Below are positions 60,724-64,000 of a DNA stretch of 64,000 nt, piece after piece. Position numbers and translations under genes: made by a program. Origin of the DNA: Bradyrhizobium agreste (GTDB lineage: Bacteria; Pseudomonadota; Alphaproteobacteria; Rhizobiales; Xanthobacteraceae); the NCBI RefSeq assembly GCF_016031625.1, contig NZ_JACCHP010000038.1, forward strand, positions 1 through 64,000, given 5' to 3'. The notes beneath the pieces were generated by a model, which searched no databases, was not told where the DNA came from, and saw only the letters and a list, made by a program, of their open reading frames with translations. The first letter of the stretch is position 1. Each line of letters begins with the position of its first letter.

Positions 60724-61494
60724 TCACGCCCCGCGCTTGAACGGCGCGACCTCAATCCCCGCAGCCTTCAACGCCTGACGCAACGTCCGCGCGATCTCGA
60801 CCGCGCCGGGCGTATCGCCGTGGATGCAGACCGTGTCCGTGCGCATCTTGATGACCTTGCCGGTGACTGACACCACCGCGCCGTCCTGCACCATGCGCAC
60901 CACGCGCTCGGCGATCGCCTTGGCATCGTGCAGCACCGCGCCGGGCTTCTTGCGCGAGACGAGGTTGCCGTCGTCCTCATAGGCGCGGTCGGCGAACACC
61001 TCGTGCACCATCGGCAGGTTGGCCTCTTCGCCGGCCTTCACCAGCTTCGAATTGGCGAGCACGACGAAGATCAGGCCGGGATCCACCGCCTTGATCCCGG
61101 CGGCGATCGCCTTCGCCGTCATGTCGTCCTCGCAGGCGACATTGGAGAGCGCGCCGTGCGCCTTCACATGGGTAACCTTGTGGCCGGCCGCGGTCGCGAT
61201 CGCCTGCAGCGCGCCGATCTGGTAGGCGACGAGGTTCTCGATCTCGGAGGACTTGAGCCCTGCGATCGGATGCCGGCCGAAGCCGTGCAGGTCGCGATAG
61301 CCGGGATGCGCACCGACCGAGACGCCGCGCGCCTTCGCCAGTTCCACCGTCCGGCGCATAATGTCGGGGTCGCCGGCGTGGAAGCCGCAGGCGACGTTGA
61401 CCGAGCTTGCCAGCTCGATCATGGCGGCATCATTGCCCATCTCCCACGCGCCAAAACCTTCGCCGAGGTCGCAATTCAGATCGACTGTCTTCAT
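60724..61494 (-). CDS. pxpA: 5-oxoprolinase subunit A (LamB/YcsF family)
   Basis: 256 aa from ATG 61494 (MKTVDLNCDLGEGFGAWEMG). Family blocks: SVNVACGFHAGDPDIMRRTV, GVSVGAHPGYRDLHGFGR, HVKAHGALSN, VCIHGDTPGAVEIA. With PxpB and PxpC it forms ATP-dependent 5-oxoprolinase, turning pyroglutamate into glutamate. Third gene of the minus-strand pxpB-pxpC-pxpA operon, 32 nt after pxpC. Confidence 0.95.
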   Translation of the reverse strand: MKTVDLNCDLGEGFGAWEMGNDAAMIELASSVNVACGFHAGDPDIMRRTVELAKARGVSVGAHPGYRDLHGFGRHPIAGLKSSEIENLVAYQIGALQAIATAAGHKVTHVKAHGALSNVACEDDMTAKAIAAGIKAVDPGLIFVVLANSKLVKAGEEANLPMVHEVFADRAYEDDGNLVSRKKPGAVLHDAKAIAERVVRMVQDGAVVSVTGKVIKMRTDTVCIHGDTPGAVEIARTLRQALKAAGIEVAPFKRGA

Positions 61495-61526
61495 GGGTTG
61501 CTCTCCGCCTCTGGTCTGGTTGTCGC

Positions 61527-62564
61527 TTACGGCTCCGCCGTGACCTGCCACGTTCCGGCATCGACCGCGCTGACCGCATAGCCCGCCACGTTAGCATCGC
61601 TGAGGGCCTCGATGTTGAGCGCAACGATGTCGGAGGCGCGCAGGCGATCGGGCAGGCTACGGATCGCTTGCGCGAACTTGCGTGCCTCGTCCTGGGCTTC
61701 GGCCATGCTGACAGCCTTGAAGCGGAACGCGGTTCCGGCCGAGGTCTGGGCGAGGCGGCCGATATCGGCCGTGATCACGGTTGCGATCTTCGGATAGCCG
61801 CCGGAGGTGCCGCGATCCATCATCAGCGCGATCGGCGCGCCGTTGCCGGGCACCTGGATGCTGCCGTTCACCGTGCCGTCGGAGACGATGTTGTGGCCGT
61901 GGAGATGCTTGATCGCGGGGCCCTCGAGGCGGTAGCCCATGCGGTCTGAGGTCGCCGAGATCTTCCACTCGCTGTTCAGAAACAGCGCCTTGTTGGCCTC
62001 GTCGAACTCATCGTCCTGCGGCCCGAGCAGCACGCGTATCGGACCTGTCGCCGGCTTCGGCAGCTGGATGCGCAGCTCCGGTGCACCGCTGGCAGCATCG
62101 ACATCGAACTCGTCGCCGGCCTGGAGCGGGCGCGGATAGGGGCTGCCGAGGCCGGCGCGCGCGTTCACGGCGAGGCTGCCGAACACCTTCTCGCCCTTGA
62201 TGGCGCCTTCGATGGCGAGATAGGTGAAGGCGCCGCCGCGGGCAAAGCCGAGCGTCAGCGTCTCGCCGTCCTTCAGCGTCACTGATGTGTCCATCGCGAC
62301 CGGGCTGCCGGCGACGTCTGCGTTGCGCGGCGCGCCGGATATCGCCACGCGCACGGCGCCGTCGCGGGCGGTGAAGGACGCGCCGAACGGGCCGATCTCG
62401 ATGGCGGCCGCGAACGGCTCGTTACCGACCAATGTGTTCGCCGCCGCAAGCGACAGCCGGTCCATCGCCCCGCTCACCGTCAAGCCATAACGCTGCGCGC
62501 CGTGGCGGCCGCCGTCCTGGACCGAACTGGCAGGGCCGATGCTGGCAACGACGAGGCGGCTCAT
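61527..62564 (-). CDS. pxpC: 5-oxoprolinase subunit C (biotin-dependent carboxyltransferase-like)
   Basis: 345 aa. VVASIGPASSVQDGGRHGAQRYGLTVSGAMDRLSLAAANTLVGN is the KipA/PxpC N-terminus; later GPQDDEF and DRMGYRLEGP, DRGTSGGYPKIATVI. Start ATG 62564 overlaps the pxpB stop (ATGA), implying coupling. Works with PxpB in one complex. Confidence 0.95.
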   Translation of the reverse strand: MSRLVVASIGPASSVQDGGRHGAQRYGLTVSGAMDRLSLAAANTLVGNEPFAAAIEIGPFGASFTARDGAVRVAISGAPRNADVAGSPVAMDTSVTLKDGETLTLGFARGGAFTYLAIEGAIKGEKVFGSLAVNARAGLGSPYPRPLQAGDEFDVDAASGAPELRIQLPKPATGPIRVLLGPQDDEFDEANKALFLNSEWKISATSDRMGYRLEGPAIKHLHGHNIVSDGTVNGSIQVPGNGAPIALMMDRGTSGGYPKIATVITADIGRLAQTSAGTAFRFKAVSMAEAQDEARKFAQAIRSLPDRLRASDIVALNIEALSDANVAGYAVSAVDAGTWQVTAEP

Positions 62565-63292
62565 GCGTCCACCTGCTCGGCGACGATCTCGCCGGCTTCC
62601 GCGGCGCGATCCATGTCCTCGAATGTCTTGTGGTCGATGGCGTAGAACGTGACGCGATCACCGGGCTCGGTGAGGAAGGTCGGATTGCGGTGGAGCTGAT
62701 AGGTTCGCACCGGGGTGCGGCCGAGCAGGTGCCAGCCGCTCGGGGCGGCCAGACACTGGATGCCGGCCTGGACGCCACCGATTGAGATCGTGCCGGCCGG
62801 AGTCAGCACCCGCGGCGATTGCCGCCGCGACATGTGCAGGAATTTGTCGAGGCCGCTGAGGTAGGACCAGCCCGGCGTGAAGCCGATCATGGCGACCTTG
62901 TAATCGCCGCCCGAATGCCGGGCGACAATGTCATCCGGCGTGGTGCCCAGCGTCTTGGCGACGTCCTCGAGGTCGATGCCGTGCTCGCCGCCATAGGCGA
63001 CCGGAATGCGCCAGCGGCGCGCTTTGGTGACCGGCGGCAGCGGCCGGGTGGCGATGGGGAGGATCTTTTCGCCCAGCGCATCGAAGCCGATCTTGTCGGG
63101 ATCGTAGTGGACCAGCAGCGAGCGGTAGGTCGGCACGGTCTCGGTGATGCCGTCGATGGAGCTTGCCGCGAGCGCCTTGTCGAGCGCCAGCACGCGCTGG
63201 TTGGCATCGTCGTCGATGGTGCGGCTGAACTCGACCGTGACGGCACTGTCGCCACTGGGCAGAAGGCGGGGCGGGGGAAGCGTCGCGGCCAT
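62561..63292 (-). CDS. pxpB: 5-oxoprolinase subunit B (KipI-like)
   Basis: 243 aa from ATG 63292; the longer frame to 63394 has an Arg-rich non-coding look. LLPSGDSAVTVEFSRTID, VAYGGEHGIDLEDVAKTLG, GFTPGWSYLSGLDKFLHMSRR and GGVQAGIQCLAAPSGWHLLGRTP are PxpB/KipI landmarks. First gene of the operon; promoter somewhere in 63293-63550, shared with the divergent RraA-like gene. Confidence 0.94.
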   Translation of the reverse strand: MAATLPPPRLLPSGDSAVTVEFSRTIDDDANQRVLALDKALAASSIDGITETVPTYRSLLVHYDPDKIGFDALGEKILPIATRPLPPVTKARRWRIPVAYGGEHGIDLEDVAKTLGTTPDDIVARHSGGDYKVAMIGFTPGWSYLSGLDKFLHMSRRQSPRVLTPAGTISIGGVQAGIQCLAAPSGWHLLGRTPVRTYQLHRNPTFLTEPGDRVTFYAIDHKTFEDMDRAAEAGEIVAEQVDA

Positions 63293-63550
63293 TGAGCTGT
63301 CAGAGCGCTGTCGTGATCGGGCTTTCTCGGGAATGCGGGCTCGACCTTGAGTTCCGCGTGTCCCTGCTTCGCGTAAATGTGCCCGCAAGTCCAATAAATT
63401 AATCCAAGGGCGCGCGATAAACCCTTGTTATCGCGTCGCATAACAGCTCGGCGGCCCTGCGTAATTGCTAGCCTCTTGGGCCTTGACGCAAAGCTTGCGG
63501 CTCGCAAGATGCGCGCGTTCTGTCCCGCACCTCGGAGCTCGTTCTCGTCC

Positions 63551-64000
63551 ATGTCGCTGTCCCCCGAAGCCCGCAAGACCCTCGCCGGCATCACCACCGC
63601 CACCATCACCACGGTCCTGCTGAAGAAGGGCCTGCGCAATGTGTGGATGCGCGGCGCGCGTCCGCTGCGCCCGGGTCTGCCGCGGCTGGTGGGGCCGGCC
63701 TTCACGCTGCGCTTCGTGCCGGCGCGCGAGGATCTGGCGACGCCGGAATCCTGGTCGTCGCCGATCTCGACCCGCACTGCGATCGAGGCGATGCCCGAGG
63801 GCTGCATCGCGGTGGTCGACGCCATGGGCATCACCGATGCCGGGATCTTCGGCGATATCCTTTGTGCGCGCATGGTCAAGCGCGGCGTCACCGCGCTGGT
63901 CACCGACGGCGTGGTGCGTGACGTCGAGGGCGTGCTCGGCACCAATTTGCCGGTGTGGTGCGACGGCTATGCCGCGCCGCCTTCCGTTGCGGGCCTGACC
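63551..64000 (+). CDS. RraA-like family protein (4-hydroxy-4-methyl-2-oxoglutarate aldolase type), partial
   Basis: First 150 codons, running off the window without a stop. MSLSPEARKTLAGITTATIT, then RPGLPRLVGPAFTLRFVPARED, VVDAMGITDAGIFGDILCARMVKRGVTALVTDGVVRDVEGV: the Gly-Asp-x3-Asp-type region (TDGVVRDVEG) forms the metal site in aldolase-type RraA homologues. It probably acts as an HMG/CHA or related aldolase/decarboxylase. Divergent from pxpBCA. Confidence 0.87.
   Translation, partial: MSLSPEARKTLAGITTATITTVLLKKGLRNVWMRGARPLRPGLPRLVGPAFTLRFVPAREDLATPESWSSPISTRTAIEAMPEGCIAVVDAMGITDAGIFGDILCARMVKRGVTALVTDGVVRDVEGVLGTNLPVWCDGYAAPPSVAGLT

Noticed and set aside
1..64000. CRISPR arrays, prophage, rRNA operon, integrative element ends
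   Set aside because: No regularly spaced repeats, phage genes, rRNA or duplicated tRNA 3' ends were seen. The tRNA-Lys has no integrase beside it.

Overview
The window looks like chromosomal DNA of a slow-growing rhizobium, most likely Bradyrhizobium. DNA is GC-rich (roughly 64% by eye) and shadow frames are full of Arg, Ala and Gly. The gene set fits: an ndvB/ndvD/ndvC-type cyclic beta-1,3/1,6-glucan locus, phosphatidylcholine synthase, IalB, nasT-nasS-nirA, a glmU-glmS-DUF502-recG-sdhE-mfd backbone, and dispersed palindromic repeats known from Bradyrhizobiaceae. I saw no CRISPR array, prophage or complete insertion sequence. The only mobile element is the 5' end of an IS110-family transposase at the left edge.

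1-17.5 kb is a patchwork: caspase-like peptidase, EamA transporter, RidA, a 10-formyl-THF-hydrolase-like protein, AI-2E permease, Nudix protein, many small secreted or membrane proteins, and a divergent second Mfd-like helicase (9571-12774). 13.5-17.4 kb is gene-poor, with very small genes, a CBS-domain remnant and tRNA-Lys(TTT). 17.9-23.3 kb is the glucan locus. 23.3-38.7 kb is core: a SPOR-like membrane protein, glmU, glmS, DUF502, a WYL regulator with a glyoxalase-like target sharing a 21-bp palindrome, recG, and sdhE-mfd overlapping by 4 nt. 38.7-50 kb holds a GGDEF-type protein without its motif, an acyl-CoA-synthetase-like protein without its P-loop placed behind a peptide-binding protein, ialB, hspQ, an AEC transporter whose 3' end is fused to that of a UbiH-type hydroxylase, pcs, qor and argD. 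50.7-64 kb holds an Mpo1-like membrane protein, an orphan immunity-like protein, merR-CMD, rimO, the nitrite assimilation cluster, pxpBCA and a partial RraA-like gene.

Two RNA-level control regions stand out. (1) Upstream of argD (minus strand) are a TTGACA promoter, a nearly leaderless 30-codon ORF with 11 Arg codons, and four RNA segments that pair as 1:2, 2:3 or 3:4, the last a terminator placed just before the argD ribosome-binding site. This is the layout of a classical attenuator, here apparently for arginine. (2) Between nasS and nirA is a sigma-54-like promoter followed by a leader with two hairpins whose six-base loops are both AACGAA, matching the A1/G4 rule for ANTAR (NasT) targets. 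The second hairpin overlaps a strand that would otherwise pair with and hide the nirA ribosome-binding site, which suggests NasT control of translation rather than of termination.

The nitrogen genes fit together: NasS senses nitrate and holds NasT, NasT acts on the nirA leader, and NirA plus a [4Fe-4S]/FAD/NADPH reductase turn nitrite into ammonium. All functional calls are by reading motifs and remembering families; nothing was searched or folded computationally.
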